Position numbers and translations under genes: made by a program. From NCBI GenBank assembly GCA_020252485.1, contig JADCCX010000038.1, positions 33,432-97,431 on the forward strand: a stretch of DNA of 64,000 bases. The letters run 5' to 3'. The notes under the pieces were generated by a model. The model had not been told where the DNA came from and made no database searches. It saw only the letters and a list, made by a program, of their open reading frames with translations. Position 1 is the stretch's first letter, and every line of letters starts with the position of its first letter. Of the stretch, positions 34,886-48,802 are shown piece by piece. This stretch comes from Methylocystis sp. Lineage in GTDB: Bacteria; Pseudomonadota; Alphaproteobacteria; Rhizobiales; Beijerinckiaceae.

Positions 34886-35290
34886 ATGCGGCTTGCGCCG
34901 CTTCTGCAGGCGCCGATCGCCATTCAGGTCCATGTTCTGGCGGCCGCGCTGGCGATCCTGCTGGGCGCCTGGCAGTTCCTGGCCCGCAAGGGTTCCGTGC
35001 CGCACCGGATCATCGGCTGGGCGTGGGTCGTCCTTCTGGCCAGCATCTGCCTGTCGTCGTTCTTCATTCCCGGCAGTCTTTTCATCGGCCCCGTCAGCGT
35101 GTTTCACGTGCTCTCCGTCTACACGCTCTGGGCTCTGGCGATGGGCGCCCGTGCGGCGCGTCAGCATGATGTCGCGTCCCACAAGAGCTATATGATCTGG
35201 ATTTATGGATTGTCGGTCATCCTTTCGGCGCTCATTGCGGCTGGCAGCAGCGGCGGCGTGCTGCATCAGGTGTTTTTCCCGGCTCGATGA
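34886..35290 (+). CDS. DUF2306 membrane protein
   Basis: 134 residues with four hydrophobic helices (IQVHVLAAALAILLGAW, WVVLLASICLSSFFI, VFHVLSVYTLWALAM, IYGLSVILSALIAAG). The pattern H near helix 1, HRIIGWAW, and HKSYMIW matches the DUF2306 family, whose conserved His residues suggest cofactor or metal binding. Function unknown. ATG 34886 starts the protein at MRLAPLLQ. Confidence 0.8.
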   Translation: MRLAPLLQAPIAIQVHVLAAALAILLGAWQFLARKGSVPHRIIGWAWVVLLASICLSSFFIPGSLFIGPVSVFHVLSVYTLWALAMGARAARQHDVASHKSYMIWIYGLSVILSALIAAGSSGGVLHQVFFPAR

Positions 35291-35318
35291 CCGCCCCTCC
35301 CGCCAAAGAGGACACTCG

Positions 35319-36014
35319 ATGAACGCAAGATTCATTTTGACGGCCTGTACGCTTTTCGCTGCCGTCGTCAGTCAATCGCCAGCCTGCGCGCAAACGCCGC
35401 CGTCCGCCGCCGAAATCGCAAGCTATACCGGCCTGCTCGGCGTCACGCAAAGCGGCGCCCATAACGAAATCCGCCAGCTGCTGGTGAACGGGCTCGACCC
35501 CAACAGCCGCGACGGCAATGGCCGCACGCCCTATCTGGTCGCCGCCTACCGGGGGGACATTGTCGCGATGGAGCTCCTGGTGAAGGGCGGCGCGGATCCC
35601 CGCGCCAAGGACAACCAGTATTACGACGCGATCACCATTCTGGCCGTCGCCAACCGCCTCGCTGCGATGAAGGCGGCGATCGCGCTCGGCGGCAACCCGC
35701 GCGAGATCACCAGTCCCTATCAGGGAACCGCCCTGATCGCGGCGGCGCATCTTGGCCATGCCGATGTCGTCAAGGCGCTGATCGGCGCCGGCGCGCCGCT
35801 GGACCACGTCAACAACCTGGGCTGGACGGCGGTGATCGAGTCGAGCGTGCTGGGCGATGGCGGCGCGAACCATCAGCGCTGCCTGCGCGATCTGCTGGCG
35901 GCTGGCGCCAATCCGAACCTCGCCGACCGCAGCGGCGTCACCCCGCTTAAACTCGCCGAAGGACGCGGCTATGGCGCGATGGCGGATATGATCCGCGCCA
36001 AAGGCGGGCGGTAG
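35319..36014 (+). CDS. Secreted ankyrin-repeat protein
   Basis: 231 residues. Signal peptide MNARFILTACTLFAAVVSQS, cleaved probably after ACA, directs it to the periplasm. About five ankyrin repeats follow, such as GNGRTPYLVAAYRGDIVAMELL and GTALIAAAHLGHADVVKALIG, each close to 33 residues. Ankyrin stacks mediate protein binding; in bacteria small periplasmic examples have been tied to oxidative stress. The partner is unknown. GAGGA precedes the ATG. Confidence 0.85.
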   Translation: MNARFILTACTLFAAVVSQSPACAQTPPSAAEIASYTGLLGVTQSGAHNEIRQLLVNGLDPNSRDGNGRTPYLVAAYRGDIVAMELLVKGGADPRAKDNQYYDAITILAVANRLAAMKAAIALGGNPREITSPYQGTALIAAAHLGHADVVKALIGAGAPLDHVNNLGWTAVIESSVLGDGGANHQRCLRDLLAAGANPNLADRSGVTPLKLAEGRGYGAMADMIRAKGGR

Positions 36015-36018
36015 CTTT

Positions 36019-36645
36019 TCACCGCACCCCGAACGCCGCCTTCACGCCGTCAATCACAAACTGCACGGCCAGCGCCACGAGCACGATGCCCAGCAGCCGG
36101 GTGAGCACGATGTTGCCGGTGACGCCGAGCGCCCGCGAGATGCGTTCGGCGAACAGGAAGACGAGCCAGCACAACCCGCAGATGAAGGCGATGATGCCCA
36201 TCAGCGCGGCCATCAGCTGCGGCTGGCCGCCGGTCTGTCCCGCCAGCAGCATCGTCGCGGTGATGGCGCCCGGCCCCGCCATCAGCGGAATCGCCAGCGG
36301 GAAGGCGGCAACGTTCCTGATGTGATCGAGGTCGATCGCGGTCTTGGCCACGTTGTTTTTCCGTTCGCTGCGCTTCTCGAACACCATCTCGAAGGCGATC
36401 CAGAAAAGCAGCAGGCCGCCGGCGATCCGGAAGGCCGGCAGCGTGATGCCAAGCAGCGTCAGCAGCTTCTGTCCGACAAGCGCGAAGAAGGCCAGCGCCA
36501 GCGTTGCGATGATCGTCGCGCGCATGGCGACCTGACGCCTTTCGGCCGCTGTCATGCCCACCGTCAGGGCCAGGAACATGGGCGCCATGGCAGGCGGATC
36601 GATGGTGACAAGAAGCGTCGCGAAGGCGCTGGAAAGGAAATCCAT
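36019..36645 (-). CDS. MarC-family integral membrane protein
   Basis: 208 residues with six predicted membrane segments. The start FLSSAFATLLVTIDPPAMAPMF and the motif PLAIPLMAGPGAITATMLL are signatures of the MarC/NAAT family. The transported substrate is not established. It converges on the ankyrin gene with a 4-bp gap. Confidence 0.9.
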   Translation of the reverse strand: MDFLSSAFATLLVTIDPPAMAPMFLALTVGMTAAERRQVAMRATIIATLALAFFALVGQKLLTLLGITLPAFRIAGGLLLFWIAFEMVFEKRSERKNNVAKTAIDLDHIRNVAAFPLAIPLMAGPGAITATMLLAGQTGGQPQLMAALMGIIAFICGLCWLVFLFAERISRALGVTGNIVLTRLLGIVLVALAVQFVIDGVKAAFGVR

Positions 36646-36832
36646 CGCCCGAAAATGACCAGCGGGGACCGGCTTGGCAAGCGATCTGACGCCAATCTCG
36701 CATTATCTCGCTAAAGCATTGAATTATAAGCGGTAAAAATCCCGGGAAACTGCCTTAAACATTTGTGACGCAAGCATGAATCAGATAAATGATATCGATT
36801 GCCGCCAAAGCGGCGCGACTGATGGTTGAAGC

Positions 36833-39589
<2,757 letters not shown>

Positions 39590-39735
39590 AGTCCAGTGAG
39601 ATAGCTGAGAAATACACTTGTCAAGCCAATGCCAAAAGTTAACGTGGTCTTAACAAAATTCTGCCACCACATCTTTGTAAGCCACGCGTAATAGCAATTT
39701 TTTCCTATCGACTAAAGCCAAAGAGGAGGTTGAAA

Positions 39736-39954
39736 ATGTCGAGCGCAGTTGTCCGAATCACATCGGCTGGTGGTCTAGCCGCGCGTACCTCTGCTGAAAG
39801 GAGCTTAAGTGAAGGGATAGACTCGACTAGGAGCATACGTAGTAATATAGATACAGCGATGAGTGGAAGCGCTAGGGCTGGGGCGAGTGATGCGAAGCAA
39901 AGGGAAGGGCACACAACAGGTGCCAAAGAAGGCATTATACAACCCAGAAAGTGA
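39736..39954 (+). CDS. Small Ser/Ala-rich open frame before dGTPase gene
   Basis: 72 codons beginning MSSAVVRITSAGG. AGGAGG stands six bases before the ATG, the best ribosome site in the neighbourhood. It has no recognisable domain and is low in hydrophobic residues. It overlaps the start of the dGTPase-like gene by about 65 bases in another frame, so it may be a leader peptide or a small partner protein that couples translation. It is only likely to be real because of the ribosome site. Confidence 0.45.
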   Translation: MSSAVVRITSAGGLAARTSAERSLSEGIDSTRSIRSNIDTAMSGSARAGASDAKQREGHTTGAKEGIIQPRK

Positions 39955-41404
39955 CTTCTGTAGACTTGCGGAAACGGTAGAACCGGGCAATTTACCGCCG
40001 GAAGCGTACCGAATGCCTTCTAGGCGGGATTATGGACGATTGATCCATAGTCCTGCCTTCCGTCGATTGCAAGGGAAAACGCAATTGTTCCCTTCTTCAG
40101 AATCGGACTTCTATCGAAATCGCCTTACGCACTCGGTTGAGGTAGCTCACATTGCTAAGTCGATAGCTTTGCGATTGAATTCGGAAGAGCGTTACTGCAA
40201 AGAAAACCCGATTGATACGGATCTGGTGGAATTCTCGGCTCTGGCGCACGACTTAGGACATCCGCCGTTCGGTCATAACGGTGAATCAGAATTAAACGCC
40301 ATAATGGTTGAGCACGGCGGTTTCGAAGGTAATGCTCAAACCCTTCGTATCTTAACGCGTTTAGAAAAGAAGCAGACAAAGTATTTTCCTGCTGGCGATA
40401 AATCGGCTGATCCAATTGTTAACGAAAGTGACGTTAGGTTAGGACTTAATCTCACAGCAAGATCAATTGCGTCGATTCTAAAATACGATAATAAAATTCC
40501 CTTGAATATGAAGGAAAGAAAATCAAAGGGGTTAGATTCTAGCGTTCAGAAAGGTTATTATGCAATTGATTCTGATACTGTAGATTGGGTAAAGTCAAAA
40601 GTATGTGTAAATTTAAGTGTTAAAAAATTTAAAACGGTAGAATGTTGTATAATGGATATTGCTGATGATATTGCGTACTCGACCTATGATTTAGAGGACT
40701 CTTTCAAAGCTGGGTTTCTAACGCCGATATCGATGTCATCCGCCGATCGGAACTTTCGAGATTTACTTGCAAGAAGGATAAAGAAGAAGATAGATTTTGA
40801 GTATCATGATTTGCCAGAGCATGAAAGGAATTTTGATTTCAATGAGGTAAATAAGACTCTAGCGGGTGTTTTCCATGATATCTTGATATCAGATCGAAAT
40901 CAAAAAGATCTATATTCGACGGATGATCAAATAAATATCGCATCTTCAGCGTTTTCCGCCTCAGCGCAGCTAGCTTCAAATGGCTATTATCGTACAGATT
41001 TCACTTCAGCTCTTGTGGGTACATTTGTTCGAGGAATTGAGTTCAAATTTAACGAAGAATGCCCCGCCTTGTCGCGAGTTAGGCTGTCACTTCAAATTTT
41101 TAAGGTTGTTGAACTTCTTAAATTGTTTTCATTTGAAAAAATAATTTTGTCACCAAGAATTAAAATAACGGACCAGCGCGGGCGTCACATAATTAGGACG
41201 ATATTTCAAGCATTAAAAGAAGAAGATGGCTATATGCTTTTGCCTAACGATTGGCGTGAATTATTGTCGCAGAGGGAATTTGATGATAATTGGCGCATGA
41301 GGACTATTTGCGATTTCATTGCGGGAATGACTGATCGATATTGTATCGAGTTCTATTCACGGCTGTTAGGAGAAAACATGCCAAGTATCCATAAGGATTA
41401 CTGA
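39890..41404 (+). CDS. dGTPase-like HD-domain triphosphohydrolase, AT-rich
   Basis: About 504 residues, close to E. coli Dgt in length. RRLQGKTQLFPSSESDFYRNRLTHS followed by ALAHDLGHPPFGHNGE gives the H..HD..D metal site of dNTP triphosphohydrolases, and CIMDIADDIAYSTYDLED supplies the second conserved segment. The enzyme should cleave dGTP (or dNTPs) to nucleoside and triphosphate. The gene is much more AT-rich than gyrA and sdhE around it, implying transfer. Such enzymes are known to limit phage by draining dNTPs. ATG 39890 is chosen; GTG 39887 and GTG 39863 are alternatives. Confidence 0.85.
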   Translation: MRSKGKGTQQVPKKALYNPESDFCRLAETVEPGNLPPEAYRMPSRRDYGRLIHSPAFRRLQGKTQLFPSSESDFYRNRLTHSVEVAHIAKSIALRLNSEERYCKENPIDTDLVEFSALAHDLGHPPFGHNGESELNAIMVEHGGFEGNAQTLRILTRLEKKQTKYFPAGDKSADPIVNESDVRLGLNLTARSIASILKYDNKIPLNMKERKSKGLDSSVQKGYYAIDSDTVDWVKSKVCVNLSVKKFKTVECCIMDIADDIAYSTYDLEDSFKAGFLTPISMSSADRNFRDLLARRIKKKIDFEYHDLPEHERNFDFNEVNKTLAGVFHDILISDRNQKDLYSTDDQINIASSAFSASAQLASNGYYRTDFTSALVGTFVRGIEFKFNEECPALSRVRLSLQIFKVVELLKLFSFEKIILSPRIKITDQRGRHIIRTIFQALKEEDGYMLLPNDWRELLSQREFDDNWRMRTICDFIAGMTDRYCIEFYSRLLGENMPSIHKDY

Positions 41405-41558
41405 GTGCGGAATTAAAATTTCGGATTTTCAACCAAAGGCTATGACAGCGCCCCCCATCTCCGCTAAAGCCACCTTCGACACCGCAGAGGGCCTGGAAAA
41501 CCCTGCCTGCGGCGGCGTCTATTTTCCTGGGCTTCTTGCCTGCCTCCTGAGGTGAACC

Positions 41559-41855
41559 ATGTCCGGTCTCCAGCGTTCGACGGTGGATCTCGATCCGCGC
41601 CGCAAGAAGATCCTGTTTCGCGCCTGGCATCGCGGCATGCGGGAGATGGACCTGATCATGGGCCGCTTCGCCGAGGAGCGGCTCGATAGGATGAGCGAGG
41701 CTGATCTCGATGTCTTCGAACTGCTGATCGAGGCGCCCGATCGCGATCTGCTCGCCTGGATCACCGGGCGGGAGCCGACGCCCGTCAATTACGACACGGA
41801 TGTCTTTCGGGCGCTGAAGGCGTTCCACAGCCACGACAAGCCGGTGCATGTGTAG
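41559..41855 (+). CDS. sdhE: FAD assembly factor SdhE
   Basis: 98 residues, the small helical chaperone that helps attach FAD to succinate dehydrogenase. The core RAWHRGMREMDLIMGRFAEE contains the conserved RGxxExD motif, and DLLAWITGREP is the family's C-terminal signature. TGAGGTG precedes the ATG. It sits upstream of mfd, an order conserved in Alphaproteobacteria. Confidence 0.94.
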   Translation: MSGLQRSTVDLDPRRKKILFRAWHRGMREMDLIMGRFAEERLDRMSEADLDVFELLIEAPDRDLLAWITGREPTPVNYDTDVFRALKAFHSHDKPVHV

Positions 41856-41865
41856 GCGCGCGTCC

Positions 41866-41994
41866 CTTCTCCCCTTGCGGGAGAAGGTGGCAGGCGGAGC
41901 CTGACGGATGAGGGGTCAGGCAGGGCTCTGCGAACAGTGCCACCCCTCATCCGCCTGCCATCCGGCAGGCACCTTCTCCCGCAAGGGGAGAAGG
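41866..41994. repeat. Class B palindromic repeat, complete copy
   Basis: 5' module CTTCTCCCCTTGCGGGAGAAGG, hairpin GCAGGC-GGA-GCCTGA, GATGAGGGGT; 3' module ACCCCTCATC, hairpin GCCTGCC-ATCC-GGCAGGC, then CACCTTCTCCCGCAAGGGGAGAAGG. The short spacer between modules is about 30 bp. It lies between sdhE and mfd. Confidence 0.8.
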
Positions 41995-42007
41995 AGAAAA
42001 CGCAACC

Positions 42008-42048
42008 CCTGCCATCCGGCAGGCGCCTTCTCCCGGAAGGGGAGAAGG
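42008..42048. repeat. Class B half-module next to the mfd start
   Basis: CCTGCC-ATCC-GGCAGG followed by CCTTCTCCCGGAAGGGGAGAAGG, a 3' module only. It ends 13 bases before the mfd ATG, and its last bases (GGAGAAGGGAAAG) are the only Shine-Dalgarno-like sequence there. Confidence 0.75.
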
Positions 42049-42061
42049 GAAAGTTCAAACG

Positions 42062-45745
<3,684 letters not shown>

Positions 45746-46009
45746 GGCGAAAACTCATCAATGGAGAGCGTTTTGATGGGATCAGGGGGCAAAAATGACC
45801 ACAAGCGGCTCGCCGCCTTGACGTCCGTCAAGGCCAGAGGCGGTTGTGAGGCAGTCTTGCCCCCTCATCCCACCGCAGGCGCGGCGAATTCGGGCCAGAT
45901 TGTTCCGCTTGTTCCTCGAAAACCGGAAGGTTTCCTTCGGAGCAACCGAAAAAATCTTGTCTCCGAATTTTCTCGCGTCAAAATGCCCTCCATTGATGAG
46001 TCTTCGCCC
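45746..46009. mobile_element. MITE-like element with 31-bp terminal inverted repeats
   Basis: GGCGAAAACTCATCAATGG and the bases to 45776 match the reverse complement of 45978-46008 at 28 of 31 positions. A second inner pair, TGGGATCAGGGGGCAA (45777-45792) and TTGCCCCCTCATCCCA (45857-45872), matches at 15 of 16. A further CCTTGAC/GTCAAGG hairpin lies between. There is no transposase. It starts at the base after the mfd stop codon. Confidence 0.7.
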
Positions 46010-46197
46010 TAGCAGCTTGCTAAAAAACGCATCGCTGTTTCGTCTTTGCGAGCGAAGCGAAGCAATCCAGCCTGATCTCGCTGATTATGGTGCGAGATCC
46101 CCGAATTTCCTGCCTATGGGACGCATCGGAAACTGGATTGCTTCGTCGCTGTCGCTCCTCGCAAAGACGGTATCTGTGTCTTTCAACAGCCTGCTAG
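46009..46197. mobile_element. Second MITE-like element with GCGAAGC repeats
   Basis: Ends CTAGCAGCTTGCTAAAA (46009-46025) and TTTCAACAGCCTGCTAG (46181-46197) are imperfect inverted repeats. Inside, CGTCTTTGCGAGCGAAGCG..AAGCAATCCAG (46041-46070) pairs with CTGGATTGCTTCGTCGC..CTCGCAAAGACG (46133-46169), a motif widespread in proteobacterial intergenic DNA. It is non-coding and abuts the preceding element. Confidence 0.65.
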
Positions 46198-46536
46198 AGC
46201 ATGACGCCTTTTCCATTCTGTTGGAAATCGCGAGAAGCTGGCTTGCCTGCGGTTTTCGGAGCAGCAGCGTCGGTCGCTCGGCCATGAACGGGTCACGTTT
46301 GGCTGAACACGCCCTGACTTGAGGGGTCCTGACGGTGGGGGTGTCGTCGAAACGACAGATCGCTTCGGGGCGAGATGCATGTAGTATTGGGATACTACAA
46401 TTGACGGCAAGCGGAGCAGATCAAAGTCTGCCTTGATGCTCGACCTGCTTAAGCCCTTTACAAATCCCAATATCTTCGTAGGTTAGCCTCCGCCGACGTT
46501 CATGACGGTCGAAAGAACCAACAACGGGAGGAAGTT

Positions 46537-47805
46537 TTGACGACGAAACAATCGGTTATCGCTGCGCTGGCGTCGGCCTTGATATCGACGACTGCGCTCG
46601 CGCAATCGCCCAACGTGGGCAATCTCGAGAAGCTGTCGGCCTTCAAGGTCACGACCAGCAACCTCAACATCCCTGAAGTCCCCCAGACCGGGCGTCGGGC
46701 CGACCAGATCAAGAAGAACCTGCAGCAGATCAAGATGCCGCCAGGCTTCAAGATCGGCCTTTACGCCGTCGTCCCTGACGCCCGCCACATGGCGGTCGGC
46801 AGGCAGACTGGCATCCTCTTTGTCGGCACCCGCAAGACCAAGGTCTACACCGTCATCGATCAGGACAAGGACCGCGTCGCCGACGTGGTGAAGGAATTCG
46901 CGCCGACGATCGACTTCAAGGTTCCGAACGGCGTCTGCATGTCGGACGACAACTTCCTCTTCGTGGCCGAGCACAATCGCGTGCTGGTTTTCCCGGCCGC
47001 TGAATTCTTCCAGGAGGGGCCGGACACCGCCGCTTTCGTGGTGGTGAAGCAAGGCGAACTGATCCCGCCGGAGGAGGAGAGCTTCAACCACGGTGCGCGG
47101 ACCTGCCGCATCGGACCGGATAACAAGCTCTACATCACGCTCGGCCAGCCCTTCAACGTGCCGAGCAAGGAGAAGTGGGAGATCTATTCCAAGATCGGCA
47201 TCGGCGGCATCGTCCGCTTCGACCGCGAGGGCAAGGGCCGCGAGGTCTACGCCACCGGCATCCGCAACTCCGTCGGCCTCGAGTTCAATCCGAAGGACAA
47301 GACGCTCTGGTTCACCGACAACCAGGTGGACGGCATGGGCGACGACATTCCGCCGGGCGAAATCAACCGCGCCACCGGCCCGGGCCAGAACTTCGGCTTC
47401 CCCTATTACGGCGGCGGCACGACCCGCACCGACGAATGGAAGAACGAACCTCTGCCGGCCAATTTGACCCCCCCTCAGGTCGAGATGGTGGCGCATGCCG
47501 CCGATCTCGGGCTGAAATTCTACACCGGCACGATGTTCCCGCAGAAGTACCGCGGCGGATTGTTCTCGGCTCAGCGCGGCTCCTGGAACCGCACCACGCC
47601 GGTCGGCGCGCGCATCATGTTCACGTCGCTGAAGCCCGACGGCACGGCGGACAAGACCGAACCCTTCGCCGAAGGCTGGCTGACGCCCACGGGCGAGTAT
47701 CTCGGCCGCATCGTCGACGTGGCGCAACTGCCGGACGGCTCACTGCTCGCTTCAGACGATACGGCCGGCGCGATCTACCGCATCTGGTACGAAGCGCCGC
47801 GCTGA
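46537..47805 (+). CDS. PQQ-dependent sorbosone dehydrogenase-like periplasmic enzyme
   Basis: 422 residues. A signal peptide (IAALASALISTTALAQS) is followed by a six-bladed propeller of the soluble aldose/sorbosone dehydrogenase type: PPGFKIGLYAVVPDARHMAVG, PNGVCMSDDNFLFVAEHNRV, GIRNSVGLEFNPKDKTLWFTDN and NFGFPYYGGG. These enzymes oxidise aldehydes or sugars using PQQ. The true substrate is unknown and PQQ use is inferred from the fold. TTG 46537 is the start, with GGGAGG five bases upstream. A cytochrome c gene follows after 8 bp, its likely electron acceptor. Confidence 0.85.
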   Translation: MTTKQSVIAALASALISTTALAQSPNVGNLEKLSAFKVTTSNLNIPEVPQTGRRADQIKKNLQQIKMPPGFKIGLYAVVPDARHMAVGRQTGILFVGTRKTKVYTVIDQDKDRVADVVKEFAPTIDFKVPNGVCMSDDNFLFVAEHNRVLVFPAAEFFQEGPDTAAFVVVKQGELIPPEEESFNHGARTCRIGPDNKLYITLGQPFNVPSKEKWEIYSKIGIGGIVRFDREGKGREVYATGIRNSVGLEFNPKDKTLWFTDNQVDGMGDDIPPGEINRATGPGQNFGFPYYGGGTTRTDEWKNEPLPANLTPPQVEMVAHAADLGLKFYTGTMFPQKYRGGLFSAQRGSWNRTTPVGARIMFTSLKPDGTADKTEPFAEGWLTPTGEYLGRIVDVAQLPDGSLLASDDTAGAIYRIWYEAPR

Positions 47806-47813
47806 ACCGTCTC

Positions 47814-48134
47814 ATGCGTCTCGTCTTCGCCTGCATCGCAATCCTGGGCGGGAGCCTCGCGGCCTCCGCCCAGGATCTCAAGGCCGGGCGCCAGTTCGCG
47901 CCCGCCTGCCAGGGCTGCCATGGGCTCGACGGCCTGTCCAAGCAGCCGGATGCGCCGAACCTCGCGGCGCAGCCCGCGATCTACCTCGTCAAGGCGCTGA
48001 AGGAATACCGCGATGGGGTGCGCAAGCACGAGCAGATGAGCGTGCTGGCCAAGGCGCTCACCGACAAGGAGATCGCCGATGTCGCGGCCTACTACGAGGC
48101 GATCGAGATCGAGGTGGTGAAGAAGCCGGAGTAG
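47814..48134 (+). CDS. Class I cytochrome c, partner of the dehydrogenase
   Basis: 106 residues with a signal peptide (MRLVFACIAILGGSLAASA) and haem c site CQGCH. YRDGVRKHEQMSVLAKALTDKE supplies the probable Met ligand and the last helix (IADVAAYYEAIEIE). The 8-bp gap to the preceding dehydrogenase indicates one transcript, with the cytochrome passing electrons from the PQQ enzyme to the respiratory chain. Confidence 0.88.
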   Translation: MRLVFACIAILGGSLAASAQDLKAGRQFAPACQGCHGLDGLSKQPDAPNLAAQPAIYLVKALKEYRDGVRKHEQMSVLAKALTDKEIADVAAYYEAIEIEVVKKPE

Positions 48135-48147
48135 GGAAGTGCGCGCC

Positions 48148-48170
48148 CCTTCTCCCGCAAGGGGAGAAGG
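48148..48170. repeat. Isolated class B arm
   Basis: CCTTCTCCCGCAAGGGGAGAAGG forms a single hairpin between the convergent cytochrome c and DUF1993 genes. It is a lone arm of the class B repeat and may serve as a two-way transcript end. Confidence 0.7.
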
Positions 48171-48182
48171 GAGGGCGGACCC

Positions 48183-48701
48183 TCACGCCTCCTTCAGCCC
48201 CTCCACCTTCCCCATGTAATCGCCCTTGCCGAGCGCCACGCCATTGGCCCTCAGGATCGCGTAAACGGCGGTCAGGTGGAAATAGAAGTTCGGCAGGGCG
48301 AAGTGGTAAAGGTAATCGGCACCGTCCATTTCATGCGGCTTGCCGCCGATGGGGAAGGTGATGACGCGCGCCTCCGCCCCCTCTAAGGCTGCAGCGGAAA
48401 TCCCCGTCACATAGGCTTTCGTCCTGGCGATCCGCTCCCGCAGCTCGGCGAAGGTCTTTTCTTCATCCGGGAACTTCGGCACGTCCACCGCCGCCAGCCG
48501 GCCCGCCGCATTCTTGGCGAAATCGCAGGCGACCTGCACCTGCCGCGAAAGCGCGAACATATCCGGTGCGAGCCGCAGCCCCAGCAGCACCTCCGGCGCG
48601 ATTTTCCTTTCGGCCGCATGCGCTTCCGCCTTGGCGAGGATGCCCGCCAGCGAGTCGAGATAGTGCAAGAAGACGGGCACGGAAGCGGCATAGAGCGACA
48701 T
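48183..48701 (-). CDS. DUF1993 family protein
   Basis: 172 residues, mainly helical, of the DUF1993 family (DinB-like four-helix fold, unknown function). MSLYAASVPVFLHYLDSLA, GLRLAPDMFALSRQVQVACDFAK and the C-terminal LPNFYFHLTAVYAILRANG are conserved. ATG 48701 matches the family start; a longer frame to 48773 is not supported. Confidence 0.88.
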   Translation of the reverse strand: MSLYAASVPVFLHYLDSLAGILAKAEAHAAERKIAPEVLLGLRLAPDMFALSRQVQVACDFAKNAAGRLAAVDVPKFPDEEKTFAELRERIARTKAYVTGISAAALEGAEARVITFPIGGKPHEMDGADYLYHFALPNFYFHLTAVYAILRANGVALGKGDYMGKVEGLKEA

Positions 48702-48802
48702 ATCATCAGCCTTTGCGATGGATGGGATTGTCACATCTCTCTTCCAGATAACGCTGAGAAGCGCTAGCCTCACGATCCATTTGTCGCTGAAGGGACAAAG
48801 CC

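Larger units (their letters stand above)
45746..46536. other. Intergenic region built largely of repeat elements
   Basis: 791 bp between mfd and the sorbosone-dehydrogenase-like gene. Bases 45746-46197 are two adjacent MITE-like elements, followed by TAGAGCATGACGCC, which is the reversed end of the repeat at 19191. The remaining 330 bp show no gene; they should hold the promoter of the next gene, but no clear boxes were recognised. Confidence 0.6.

Noticed and set aside
45761..46012. A small + strand frame after mfd
   Set aside because: It lies wholly within a MITE-like element with terminal inverted repeats and has no ribosome site.
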